This document shows positions 42,076-48,893 of a stretch of DNA of 48,893 nucleotides, piece by piece. The stretch's first letter is position 1. Every line of letters begins with the position of its first letter. The DNA is taken from positions 1-48,893 of the forward strand of contig CAAGSA010000118.1 of the NCBI GenBank assembly GCA_900772835.1. Direction: 5' to 3'. Both the position numbers and the translations under genes were made by a program. The notes below the pieces were generated by a model. That model was not told where the DNA came from. It searched no databases and was given only the letters and a program-made list of their open reading frames with translations. Source of the DNA: an uncultured Prevotella sp. (GTDB lineage: Bacteria; Bacteroidota; Bacteroidia; Bacteroidales; Bacteroidaceae).

Positions 42076-42600
42076 TTACAGCGTAGAGTTTGCCAGCGGT
42101 GCAGCCTCAGTGTAGGTTCGTGCTCCAAGCTCCTTGTCGAGCATGTAAATGCCGTAGCCGTTGTCCTTTATCATCTTCAGGTTGTCGATGATGTTGTGTG
42201 CATTCTCTTCTTCCTCCACCTGCTCGTCGATAAACCACTTCAGCATGCTCTGTGTGGCATAGTCGTTCTCTTGGGTGGTAAGGGCAAAGAGGTTGTTGAT
42301 AAGGCTTGTCACCTTCTGCTCGTGTGCAAGAGTGCTTTCGAACACGTCAAGCATCGACCCCCATTCCGTAGGCACTGCATCGATGGGCTTCAGTTCAACC
42401 ACGCCGTTGCGCTGAACCACATAGTTGAAGAAAATCTTGGCATGGTCCTGCTCCTCCTTGAACTGGACTTCAAACCATTTTGCCATACCCGGCTGACCGT
42501 TCTTATGACAGAAGGCAGCCATTGAAAGATAAAGATAAGCCGACCACATCTCGGCATTAATCTGCTCGTTGAGAGCAGCTTCCACTTTCTTGTTCAACAT
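42076..42600 (-). CDS. ftnA: Ferritin
   Basis: A 174-aa iron-storage ferritin. Ferroxidase ligands match E. coli FtnA numbering: Glu17 (NEQINAEMWSAYLYLSM), Glu50 and His53 (FKEEQDHAKIF), and the later Glu positions in STLAHEQKVTSL and FIDEQVEEEENAHN. It oxidises Fe2+ and stores Fe3+ in a 24-subunit shell. The ATG at 42600 gives the conserved start; the longer frame to 42735 overlaps the thioesterase gene. It lies 55 nt downstream of the thioesterase gene, with which it is probably co-transcribed. Confidence 0.96.
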   Translation of the reverse strand: MLNKKVEAALNEQINAEMWSAYLYLSMAAFCHKNGQPGMAKWFEVQFKEEQDHAKIFFNYVVQRNGVVELKPIDAVPTEWGSMLDVFESTLAHEQKVTSLINNLFALTTQENDYATQSMLKWFIDEQVEEEENAHNIIDNLKMIKDNGYGIYMLDKELGARTYTEAAPLANSTL

Positions 42601-42655
42601 AATTGTATGTGTTAATTGATTAAACAGATTCTTTTCCGGCGTGCTGCGGTATTGA

Positions 42656-43042
42656 TTATTTAGCGAGTTTTGCATTAGCCTTTGCCTGGAATTTCTCGGC
42701 ACCGATGATGAACCGCTCGTGTGTGCCGCGTCCAATCTCGCTGCATTCGTCGTTCACGCTTACCGTGAACACAAGGCGTCTTCCGTCAACTTCGGTAAGC
42801 TCTGTCGTGCAGTTTACCTTCATACCCACTGGAGTGGGAGCGAGGTGGTCAACCTTCAGGTTTGTGCCCACTGTGGCCTGGCCCTCTTCAAGTTCTTTCT
42901 CAACACTCCTCCATGCCGTTTCCTCAATGAGTGCTATCATCGAAGGAGTGGCAAGCACATCCAGCGTGCCGCTTCCCATTTTGCGTGCCGTCATTTCGGT
43001 GGTGACGGTTCTTTCAATTGAAAATCTTATACCTTTTTCCAT
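42656..43042 (-). CDS. Hotdog-fold thioesterase
   Basis: A 128-aa hotdog-fold acyl-CoA thioesterase of the FlK-like/'thioesterase family' type. Features are TEMTARKMGSGTLDVLATPSMIALIEETAW (catalytic Thr/Glu region), GTNLKVDHLAPTPVGMKV and ERFIIGAEKFQAK. The substrate is unknown. It has its own promoter and is followed by ferritin. The pairing has no obvious functional logic. Confidence 0.9.
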   Translation of the reverse strand: MEKGIRFSIERTVTTEMTARKMGSGTLDVLATPSMIALIEETAWRSVEKELEEGQATVGTNLKVDHLAPTPVGMKVNCTTELTEVDGRRLVFTVSVNDECSEIGRGTHERFIIGAEKFQAKANAKLAK

Positions 43043-43099
43043 AATTAAAAATAATTGTCATATATGGTTCATAGTCCTTTTCTGGCTTCGTTTCTGTGG

Positions 43100-43131
43100 C
43101 AAAGATACATATTAAAGATAATAAAATCAAA
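43100..43131 (-). promoter_or_regulatory. Promoter of thioesterase-ferritin
   Basis: TATCTTTG (43107-43100) with TTTG (43131-43128) 20 nt upstream on the minus strand. Confidence 0.8.
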
Positions 43132-43192
43132 AAAGCTGCAAGTATTTTTTGTCGTATGGAGGAAATATTTTACTTTTGTAAAAGTTTGTAGT

Positions 43193-43200
43193 TATCTTTG
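43193..43200 (+). promoter_or_regulatory. -7 element just before the glucosaminidase start
   Basis: TATCTTTG (43193-43200) ends 9 nt before the ATG at 43210. The -33 position has only TTTT (43168-43171). If used, the leader is 2-5 nt. Confidence 0.5.
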
Positions 43201-43209
43201 ATTGAAAGA

Positions 43210-44130
43210 ATGAGAAAAACAGTGATTACGCTGCTTTTTGCGCTCGTGTCCTGCATAGGCGCGAGTGCACAGATGAAATGGAACCAGCGTTACCAGACAT
43301 ATATAAACCAATATCGCGACCTCGCTATTGAGCAGATGTTGAAATACAAGATTCCGGCGAGTATCACGCTCGCGCAGGGATTGCTCGAAAGCGGTGCAGG
43401 CTACAGCGAGCTTGCAACGAAGGGTAACAACCATTTCGGGATAAAGTGCCACGGATGGACGGGGCGCAAGACGTATCACGACGATGACGAGGCGGGGGAA
43501 TGCTTCAGAGCATACAACAATGTGTTCGAGAGCTACGAAGACCACAGCCTGCTGTTGACCACGCAGCCTCGCTACCGCAATCTCTTCTCGCTCTCGAAGC
43601 ACGACTACAAGGGCTGGGCGCATGGGCTGAAGAAAAGCGGATATGCCACGAGTCCCGTCTATGCCCAGAAGCTTATTGGAATAATAGAACTGTATAAGCT
43701 GAACGAGTACGACCGTGCTACGAAGTTCGATCGCTTCATGGAGAAGCGTTCATACAAGGACTCTCCAGAGGCAAAGGGCGGATTGATGCACCCGATTCAC
43801 GCCTACTGCAAGAACTACTATGTGGTGGCGCGCAAAGGCGATACCTTCCGCAGTATCGGCAAGGAACTCGGGCTGTCATACCGGAAGATTGCCAAATATA
43901 ACGAGCGGCGCAAGAACGACAAGCTTGCCGAGGGTGATTTGGTATATCTGAAGAAAAAGCAGAGGCGTGCCGAAAAGGTATACAAGAACCGTCCGCACAC
44001 GGTTAAGGCTGGCGACAGTATGTACAGTATAGCCCAGTATTACGGCATCCGTACCAAGAGTCTCTACAAGATGAACCATCTTCCGCAGTATTATGTGCCG
44101 AAGGTTGGTGACAGACTGAGAGTGAGATGA
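43210..44130 (+). CDS. Secreted glucosaminidase with two LysM domains
   Basis: A 306-aa exported cell-wall hydrolase. Signal peptide is MRKTVITLLFALVSCIGASAQ. A glucosaminidase/FlgJ-like domain (about 30-160) includes ASITLAQGLLESGAGYSELA and NHFGIKCHGWTG. Two LysM peptidoglycan-binding domains follow, at about 206-252 (YYVVARKGDTFRSIGKELGL) and 260-306 (HTVKAGDSMYSIAQYYGI). It cleaves beta-N-acetylglucosamine bonds of peptidoglycan. The ATG at 43210 is preferred to a TTG at 43198 that lies inside the -7 box. Confidence 0.93.
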   Translation: MRKTVITLLFALVSCIGASAQMKWNQRYQTYINQYRDLAIEQMLKYKIPASITLAQGLLESGAGYSELATKGNNHFGIKCHGWTGRKTYHDDDEAGECFRAYNNVFESYEDHSLLLTTQPRYRNLFSLSKHDYKGWAHGLKKSGYATSPVYAQKLIGIIELYKLNEYDRATKFDRFMEKRSYKDSPEAKGGLMHPIHAYCKNYYVVARKGDTFRSIGKELGLSYRKIAKYNERRKNDKLAEGDLVYLKKKQRRAEKVYKNRPHTVKAGDSMYSIAQYYGIRTKSLYKMNHLPQYYVPKVGDRLRVR

Positions 44131-44220
44131 CGGGTTGCTGATATTGCAAGGAGGTAATGGACAGAAGTTGCAAGAGGGATAATAAACATAATAGTTTAAA
44201 CATTTAAATATAATACTATA

Positions 44221-45414
44221 ATGCTGAATTTGGACAATTTTTACAAGGCGCGCTACGAGCTTGGCAAGATAATTCGCCAGACAGACGTAGTTCAGGCACC
44301 ATTGGTTAACCCGGAGTGTGAGGTTTATTTGAAGCTCGAGTGCTTGCAGCGCACCGGCTCTTTCAAGATTCGTGGAGCCTGCTACAAGATTTCGCAGCTC
44401 AGCGACGAGGAGAAATCACACGGTGTAATCGCCTGCTCTGCCGGAAACCACGCACAGGGTGTGGCGCTCGGAGCAACATCACACGGAATCAAGTCGCTCA
44501 TCTGCCTGCCTGCAGGTGCGCCGATAAGCAAGGTTGAGGCAACAAAGGGCTATGGAGCTGACGTTTGTCTCGTGCCGGGCGTTTACGACGATGCATACGC
44601 TAAAGCCATCGAACTGCGCGACGAGAAGGGCTACACCTTCGTACATCCGTTCGACGACGAGAATGTTATTGCCGGACAGGGAACCATCGGACTGGAACTC
44701 CTCGACCAGGTGAAGGATTTCGATGCAGTGGTTGTTCCTGTGGGCGGCGGAGGTCTCATCAGTGGCGTAGCTTTCGCGCTGAAGTCGCTCAACCCGAACA
44801 TCAAGGTTTACGGTGTGCAGGCTGCCGGAGCGGCAAGTATGGTGCGCAGCCTTCATGAGCATGAGCGCCTGTGTCTCGACTCTGTTTCTACCATCGCCGA
44901 CGGTATCTGCGTGAAGGAGCCGGGAGAACTGACTTACGATGTTTGCTCAAAGTATGTTGACGACATCGTTACCGTTTCCGAAGACGAAATCTGTGCTGCT
45001 ATCCTGCAGTTGCTCGAGAAAGAGAAGGTTGTTGCCGAAGGTGCTGGAGCAACGAGCGTTGCTGCGGTAATGTTCAACAAGGTTCCGGTAAAGGGCAAGA
45101 AGGTAGTGTGCGTTGTCAGCGGCGGAAACATCGACGTGACGATTCTCAACCGTGTGGTTCGCCGTGGACTTGCAAAGAACGGGCGGATTGCCATTATCAA
45201 TGTTGAGCTTGACGACAAGCCTGGAACACTGGTAGGAGTGGCATCTGTGATTTCGCGCGAGGGCGCAAACATCACGAGTGTGCATCACGACCGCAATAAT
45301 TATATAGAAAAGGTAAACGCCTGTGTGCTGAGAGTTGTGTGCGAAACACGTAACGAGGAGCATGTGCAGGCTATAATGCAGGCTTTGCGCAACGAGGGAT
45401 ACAAACTCGTGTAG
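44221..45414 (+). CDS. ilvA: Threonine ammonia-lyase with ACT domain
   Basis: A 397-aa PLP enzyme that deaminates threonine to 2-oxobutyrate, entering isoleucine synthesis or propionate formation. The PLP lysine is Lys49 (RTGSFKIRGA). The glycine loop is VGGGGLISG, and SGGNID lies near 300. A single C-terminal ACT domain (about 325-397, IINVELDDKPGTLVGVASVI) suggests amino-acid control. The length fits the single-ACT TdcB/IlvA forms rather than the 510-aa biosynthetic enzyme with two ACT-like domains, so catabolic or biosynthetic use is not decided. Confidence 0.93.
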   Translation: MLNLDNFYKARYELGKIIRQTDVVQAPLVNPECEVYLKLECLQRTGSFKIRGACYKISQLSDEEKSHGVIACSAGNHAQGVALGATSHGIKSLICLPAGAPISKVEATKGYGADVCLVPGVYDDAYAKAIELRDEKGYTFVHPFDDENVIAGQGTIGLELLDQVKDFDAVVVPVGGGGLISGVAFALKSLNPNIKVYGVQAAGAASMVRSLHEHERLCLDSVSTIADGICVKEPGELTYDVCSKYVDDIVTVSEDEICAAILQLLEKEKVVAEGAGATSVAAVMFNKVPVKGKKVVCVVSGGNIDVTILNRVVRRGLAKNGRIAIINVELDDKPGTLVGVASVISREGANITSVHHDRNNYIEKVNACVLRVVCETRNEEHVQAIMQALRNEGYKLV

Positions 45415-45523
45415 GGCTTTTCCCCGCCTTTGCCCTCGTTGGAGCGCTTGTCGGCAGTATGTCATAGACATACGTGGCTTTGAAGAGTGATGAATTTGAA
45501 AGAAACGACAAAACAATATTATT

Positions 45524-46588
45524 ATGGCAAACAATAATCACCTTGTTATTATGGCTGGTGGAGTGGGTAGCCGTTTTTGGCCAATGAGCACCGTTGACAA
45601 ACCGAAACAGTTTATCGATGTGCTTGGTGTGGGCAGAACTCTCCTGCAGCTTACTTTCGACCGTTTCGATACTGTTTGTCCGCCTGAAAACGTGTGGGTG
45701 GTTACGAACAAGAAATATGTTGACCTTGTAAGGGAACAGCTTCCGGAGATTCCCCAGCGGAACATCTTGTGTGAACCATGCCGGCGCAATACTGCACCGT
45801 GCATCGCATACGTGAGCTGGAGGATAAAGGTGTCGTGTCCGAATGCCAACATCGTAGTTACGCCGAGCGACCACATCGTGATGAATGTGCCAGAGTTCCG
45901 TCGCGTTATTTCGAACGGACTGCTCTTCACAAGCGAGACCGATGCTATCGTGACACTCGGAATGAAGGCAACGCGCCCGGAAACAGGCTATGGCTACATT
46001 CAGGCAGACCTTACGACGAGTTCTGCACGCAACAAGGAAATCTTCCGTGTTGACGCATTCAAGGAGAAACCGGATTTGGCTACGGCAAAACGCTATGTTG
46101 CAGACAAGAACTATTTTTGGAATGCAGGAATCTTCCTTTGGAGCGTGCGTACCATTGTCAACGCTTTCCGCGTGTATCAGCCGGCGCTTGCCAATGTGTT
46201 TGAAAGTCTGTCCGATGTATATGGCACAGAGCGCGAGCAGGAGGTTATAGACAGGCGATTCCCGGAGTGCGAGAATATCTCAGTGGACTATGCCATTATG
46301 GAGAAGGCCGAGGAGATATTCGTGTGTCCTGCTGATTTTGGCTGGAGCGATCTCGGCACGTGGGGTTCGCTTCTTGCGCAGACCAAGCATGATACCGATG
46401 GCAACAGTATTATTGGAGATAATGTGAAAGTGTTTGAAACGAGCAACAGTATCATCCATACTGTCGGGAGCAAGCAGGTTGTTGTGCAGGGGCTCGATGG
46501 CTATATCGTAGCCGAAACCGACGGCAGGTTGCTTGTGTGCAAGCTGTCGGAAGAGCAGCGCATAAAGCATTTTTCTGGCGAAGCTTAA
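45524..46588 (+). CDS. manC: Mannose-1-phosphate guanylyltransferase
   Basis: A 354-aa nucleotidyltransferase making GDP-mannose from mannose-1-P and GTP. The signature is MAGGVGSRFWPMSTVDKPKQF (residues 10-30, key motif GGxGSRFWPxS). Others are CRRNTAPCIAYVSW, VTPSDHIV, FKEKPDLATAKRYV with NYFWNAGIFLW, and DFGWSDLGTWGSL. Short form, without the phosphomannose-isomerase half. GDP-mannose feeds polysaccharide, fucose and glycoprotein synthesis; no other such gene is adjacent. Followed by a bidirectional terminator. Confidence 0.96.
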   Translation: MANNNHLVIMAGGVGSRFWPMSTVDKPKQFIDVLGVGRTLLQLTFDRFDTVCPPENVWVVTNKKYVDLVREQLPEIPQRNILCEPCRRNTAPCIAYVSWRIKVSCPNANIVVTPSDHIVMNVPEFRRVISNGLLFTSETDAIVTLGMKATRPETGYGYIQADLTTSSARNKEIFRVDAFKEKPDLATAKRYVADKNYFWNAGIFLWSVRTIVNAFRVYQPALANVFESLSDVYGTEREQEVIDRRFPECENISVDYAIMEKAEEIFVCPADFGWSDLGTWGSLLAQTKHDTDGNSIIGDNVKVFETSNSIIHTVGSKQVVVQGLDGYIVAETDGRLLVCKLSEEQRIKHFSGEA

Positions 46589-46589
46589 T

Positions 46590-46650
46590 AAAAAAAGAAT
46601 TGGCTCCAAACGTGCGTAGAATGTGTCGCTTGGAGCCAATTCCTTTTTTT
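46590..46650. terminator. Bidirectional terminator after manC
   Basis: GAATTGGCTCCAA (46597-46609) pairs perfectly with TTGGAGCCAATTC (46630-46642), with A-run before and T-run after. Confidence 0.92.
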
Positions 46651-46658
46651 CTGCCGCG

Positions 46659-47141
46659 TTATAGCTTTCTTCTTCTGAGTTCAGCACGCGCCTGTTCCGT
46701 AGCCTTCATCCAGTCGGTGTCGAGTGAGAAGCTTGTGATGAAGCCTTCTGCGTGCATATATCCCTCCGCAAGCTCATGGTCCGTATCATTGAATCGTTTG
46801 TTCTGCAATGATGCATTCTTGAAAATTTCGAGCACGGCTGTCTTGTCTTTCGATTTCTTTGCCTCGTTGAGTTTCTTTGTGTATAGGTTCACAAAGTCGT
46901 AAAGGGCGTATGCCTGATTGTCAAGCACATTCATAGTGCTGTCCGGCATCATTTCCATTGTCTTCATTGCCATATATTTCAGGGCGTCAACCTTGAACGT
47001 TGCAATCTTCCGGGCTTCCAGTTCCTTCGACTTGTCGTTGGCCACAGCCTTCGACAGTTTCATTATCTCCTTGTATACTTCCTGTGCGCTGGCGCCTGCG
47101 AATGTCGTGGCAAGCAGCAGTGTGAATATCAGTTTTTTCAT
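46659..47141 (-). CDS. Small exported protein of unknown function
   Basis: A 160-aa product with signal peptide MKKLIFTLLLATTFAGASAQ. The mature part is mostly helical and Lys/Met/Ala-rich (KSKELEARKIATFKVDALKYMAMK, about residues 38-61). It ends in ATEQARAELRRRKL. No family recognised. It lies 105 nt after ruvC on the same strand; a shared transcript is possible since no -7 box is seen in between. Confidence 0.78.
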   Translation of the reverse strand: MKKLIFTLLLATTFAGASAQEVYKEIMKLSKAVANDKSKELEARKIATFKVDALKYMAMKTMEMMPDSTMNVLDNQAYALYDFVNLYTKKLNEAKKSKDKTAVLEIFKNASLQNKRFNDTDHELAEGYMHAEGFITSFSLDTDWMKATEQARAELRRRKL

Positions 47142-47246
47142 TTTCTTTTGTTTCCTTGTTTCTTGTTCAATATTTGTAGTAGTGGAATATCCGTTCCGGC
47201 CTTTGCCCCGGCTTTTTCTCCCACCTTGGTTCGTCTTTCCTGCCGG

Positions 47247-47840
47247 TCAGTTCCTTCTGCGCGTCAGCTGCGCCAGCTGGCTCGCCTGTACACGGTCTTT
47301 GTTCTTTCCGATAAAGTCTTTCCATCCTCTGTAGCTGACTCCCGTTTCCGGTCTTCCGGCCTGCATGAAATGGCAGTATGCAGCAGCCAGTGCGTCCGTG
47401 GCATCCATAAACGGCACCTTGTCTTTCTCGTTGATTTTCAGTAGCCTGGTCAGCATTCCTGCCACTTGTTCCTTCGATGCCTGTCCCTGTCCTGTTATAG
47501 CCATCTTTATCTTCAGCGGAGCATATTCGTGTATGGGTACGCCATGGTTTATTGCGGCGGCTATAGCCACACCCTGTGCCCTCCCGAGCTTCAGCATCGA
47601 CTGCACGTTCTTCCCGAAGAAGGGGGCTTCGATAGCCATTTCGTCGGGCAGGAACTCATCGATGATGCCTGTCACCCGCTCGAAAATCTTTCCGAGCCTG
47701 AGATATGGGTCGCTTTCCTTGCGCATGTCGATAACCCCCATCGCCATCATCTGCGCCTTGTTCCCGACCACTTTCAGCAGTCCGTAGCCCATCACGTTGG
47801 TTCCCGGGTCAATGCCGAGTATAATTTTTTCTGCAGTCAT
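47247..47840 (-). CDS. ruvC: Holliday-junction endonuclease RuvC
   Basis: A 197-aa resolvase cutting four-way DNA junctions with RuvAB. The four catalytic acids are present: Asp11 (LGIDPGTNVMGYG), Glu71 (MAIEAPFFGKN), Asp146 and Asp149 (FMDATDALAAAYCH). The C-terminus runs about 10-20 residues past the usual end and is basic. The ATG at 47840 is the family start; the longer frame to 48008 crosses the valS start and both promoters. The -7 box nearly touches the start codon. ruvA and ruvB are not in the window. Confidence 0.96.
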   Translation of the reverse strand: MTAEKIILGIDPGTNVMGYGLLKVVGNKAQMMAMGVIDMRKESDPYLRLGKIFERVTGIIDEFLPDEMAIEAPFFGKNVQSMLKLGRAQGVAIAAAINHGVPIHEYAPLKIKMAITGQGQASKEQVAGMLTRLLKINEKDKVPFMDATDALAAAYCHFMQAGRPETGVSYRGWKDFIGKNKDRVQASQLAQLTRRRN

Positions 47841-47848
47841 ATTTCGCG

Positions 47849-47856
47849 CAAAGGTA
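47849..47856 (-). promoter_or_regulatory. -7 element of ruvC, abutting the start codon
   Basis: TACCTTTG on the minus strand (47856-47849), 8 nt before the ATG at 47840. The -33 region is poor. The implied leader is 0-4 nt. Confidence 0.6.
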
Positions 47857-47896
47857 AGCATAATATCCGAGAAACCCGAGTTTTTGCAGTCATATA

Positions 47897-47928
47897 TTTG
47901 TCGTATACACTGAAAATCATTAACTTTG
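47897..47928 (+). promoter_or_regulatory. Promoter of valS
   Basis: TTTG (47897-47900), 20-nt spacer, TAACTTTG (47921-47928), about 52 nt before the ATG at 47981. Divergent from ruvC. Confidence 0.8.
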
Positions 47929-47980
47929 CACATTATTTTGCATTTACGTTTTTTGAATAAACAAACATAAACATATAAAA

Positions 47981-48893
47981 ATGGAATTAGCAAGCAAGTA
48001 TGACCCACAGGACGTGGAGTCGAAATGGTATCAGTATTGGCTTGACAACAAGCTTTTCAGCAGCAAGCCAGACTCAAGAGAACCATACACGGTGGTGATT
48101 CCGCCGCCAAATGTTACCGGTGTGCTCCATATGGGGCACATGCTCAACAATACGATTCAGGACATCCTCGTGCGACGTGCGCGCATGGAGGGAAAGAATG
48201 CCTGCTGGGTGCCGGGCACCGACCACGCTTCGATTGCTACTGAAGCAAAGGTGGTGAACAAGCTGGCGCAGCAGGGCATAAAGAAGACTGACCTCACGCG
48301 TGAGGAATTCCTGAAGCATGCCTGGGACTGGACCCATGAGCATGGAGGCATCATCCTGAAGCAGCTGCGCAAGCTCGGTGCAAGCTGCGACTGGGACCGC
48401 ACGGCTTTCACTATGGACGAAACGCGTTCAAGGGCAGTCATAAAGGTTTTCTGCGACCTGTACAACAAGGGACTCATATATCGTGGCGTGAGAATGGTGA
48501 ACTGGGACCCAAAGGCTCAGACCGCTCTCTCTGACGAGGAGGTTGTCTATAAGGATGAACATTCAAAGCTCTACTATCTGAAGTACAGGGTTGTGGAGAA
48601 TGATGTCGAGCAGGTGGAAGAAGCTAACGTGATGCATAAGGATGAGAAAGGCTATTATGCTGTAGTTGCTACCACACGTCCTGAGACAATCATGGGTGAT
48701 ACTGCAATGTGTATTAACCCTAACGACCCAAAGAATACATGGCTGAGAGGCAAACATGTTATTGTTCCGCTCGTAGGAAGAGAGATTCCTGTTGTAGAGG
48801 ACGACTATGTTGACGTTGAGTTCGGTACAGGTTGTCTGAAGGTTACTCCTGCACACGACATCAATGACCATGCCCTCGGACTGAAACATCATC
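47981..48893 (+). CDS. valS: Valyl-tRNA synthetase (5' part; runs off the window)
   Basis: The first 304 codons of valS are present, without a stop at the window end. The start MELASKYDPQDVESKWYQYW, the class-I signature PPPNVTGVLHMGHMLN (HIGH as HMGH), WVPGTDHASIATEA, and the beginning of the editing domain (VATTRPETIMGDTAMCINP) are diagnostic. It charges tRNA-Val and edits mischarged threonine. The remaining about 570 residues, including KMSKS, lie outside. Confidence 0.97.
   Translation, partial: MELASKYDPQDVESKWYQYWLDNKLFSSKPDSREPYTVVIPPPNVTGVLHMGHMLNNTIQDILVRRARMEGKNACWVPGTDHASIATEAKVVNKLAQQGIKKTDLTREEFLKHAWDWTHEHGGIILKQLRKLGASCDWDRTAFTMDETRSRAVIKVFCDLYNKGLIYRGVRMVNWDPKAQTALSDEEVVYKDEHSKLYYLKYRVVENDVEQVEEANVMHKDEKGYYAVVATTRPETIMGDTAMCINPNDPKNTWLRGKHVIVPLVGREIPVVEDDYVDVEFGTGCLKVTPAHDINDHALGLKHH

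Noticed and set aside
42076..42735. Longer ferritin frame starting inside the thioesterase gene
   Set aside because: The conserved ferritin start (MLNKKVEAALNEQ) and ligand numbering fit the ATG at 42600.
47247..48008. Longer ruvC frame
   Set aside because: It would run across the valS start codon and both divergent promoters; the RuvC fold begins at 47840.

Overview
The window looks like a chromosomal segment of an anaerobic Bacteroidales bacterium, most likely Prevotella or a close relative. The evidence is as follows. Many genes carry the Bacteroidetes promoter pattern TTTG-N19..21-TAnnTTTG, and few show Shine-Dalgarno sequences. The primary sigma factor is the short Bacteroidetes type (287 aa) without region 1.1. 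Lineage-typical proteins are present (T9SS plug/DUF5103, DUF5606, the long NusB, the Bacteroidetes YbbR/YajC/CoaE order). The metabolism is anaerobic: pyruvate:ferredoxin oxidoreductase, Na+-pumping decarboxylase subunits and class III ribonucleotide reductase. I saw no insertion sequence, prophage, CRISPR array, rRNA or defence island. Both tRNAs lack an encoded CCA end.

Layout. 1-5.7 kb: the 5' part of a TolC-type efflux gene (minus), a 1.2-kb non-coding gap, an HtrA/DegP protease, tRNA-Pro and an AAA/DUF4143 ATPase. 5.8-14.9 kb: nifJ, an AspT/YidE-type antiporter, Na+-decarboxylase gamma (fused to a lamin-tail-like domain), biotin carrier and beta subunits, and a LuxR-type regulator with a degenerate receiver. 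14.9-18.4 kb (minus): nrdD-nrdG with unusual repeats in the nrdD leader and in the nrdD-nrdG gap. 18.4-22 kb (minus): rplY, then pth, S4 protein, purN, T9SS plug. 22.2-26.3 kb (plus): nusB, yajC, ybbR-like, coaE, DUF5606, nth. 26.6-29.8 kb (plus): rpoD, a small secreted protein, then a compact cassette of HPr-kinase-like protein, S24/S26-type peptidase and PqqD-like protein. 29.8-32.6 kb (minus): omega-amidase-like nitrilase, an acidic protein and an orphan substrate-binding lipoprotein. 32.7-48.9 kb: rarA, pepD, a 22-bp tandem-repeat array, an OmpH/Skp-like lipoprotein, tRNA-Ser, a COG2509-type flavoprotein, pheT, yebC family, ferritin and thioesterase, a glucosaminidase with LysM domains, threonine ammonia-lyase, manC, a small secreted protein, ruvC and the start of valS.

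How the genes fit together. NifJ turns pyruvate into acetyl-CoA plus reduced ferredoxin. The decarboxylase subunits would couple decarboxylation, probably of methylmalonyl-CoA on the succinate-to-propionate route, to Na+ export. Their carboxyltransferase alpha subunit is not in the window. NrdD/NrdG make dNTPs without oxygen. Most remaining genes are translation, repair and envelope housekeeping.

The best candidates for something undescribed are: (1) the kinase-like/peptidase/PqqD cassette behind rpoD, which has no visible precursor or maturase but does have a translationally coupled 20-codon ORF; (2) the nrdD leader, with three copies of one 11-nt motif that can form mutually exclusive hairpins; (3) the large imperfect inverted repeat between nrdD and nrdG; and (4) the 21- and 22-bp intergenic tandem arrays. 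All identifications come from reading the sequence and family knowledge. No database search or folding program was run.
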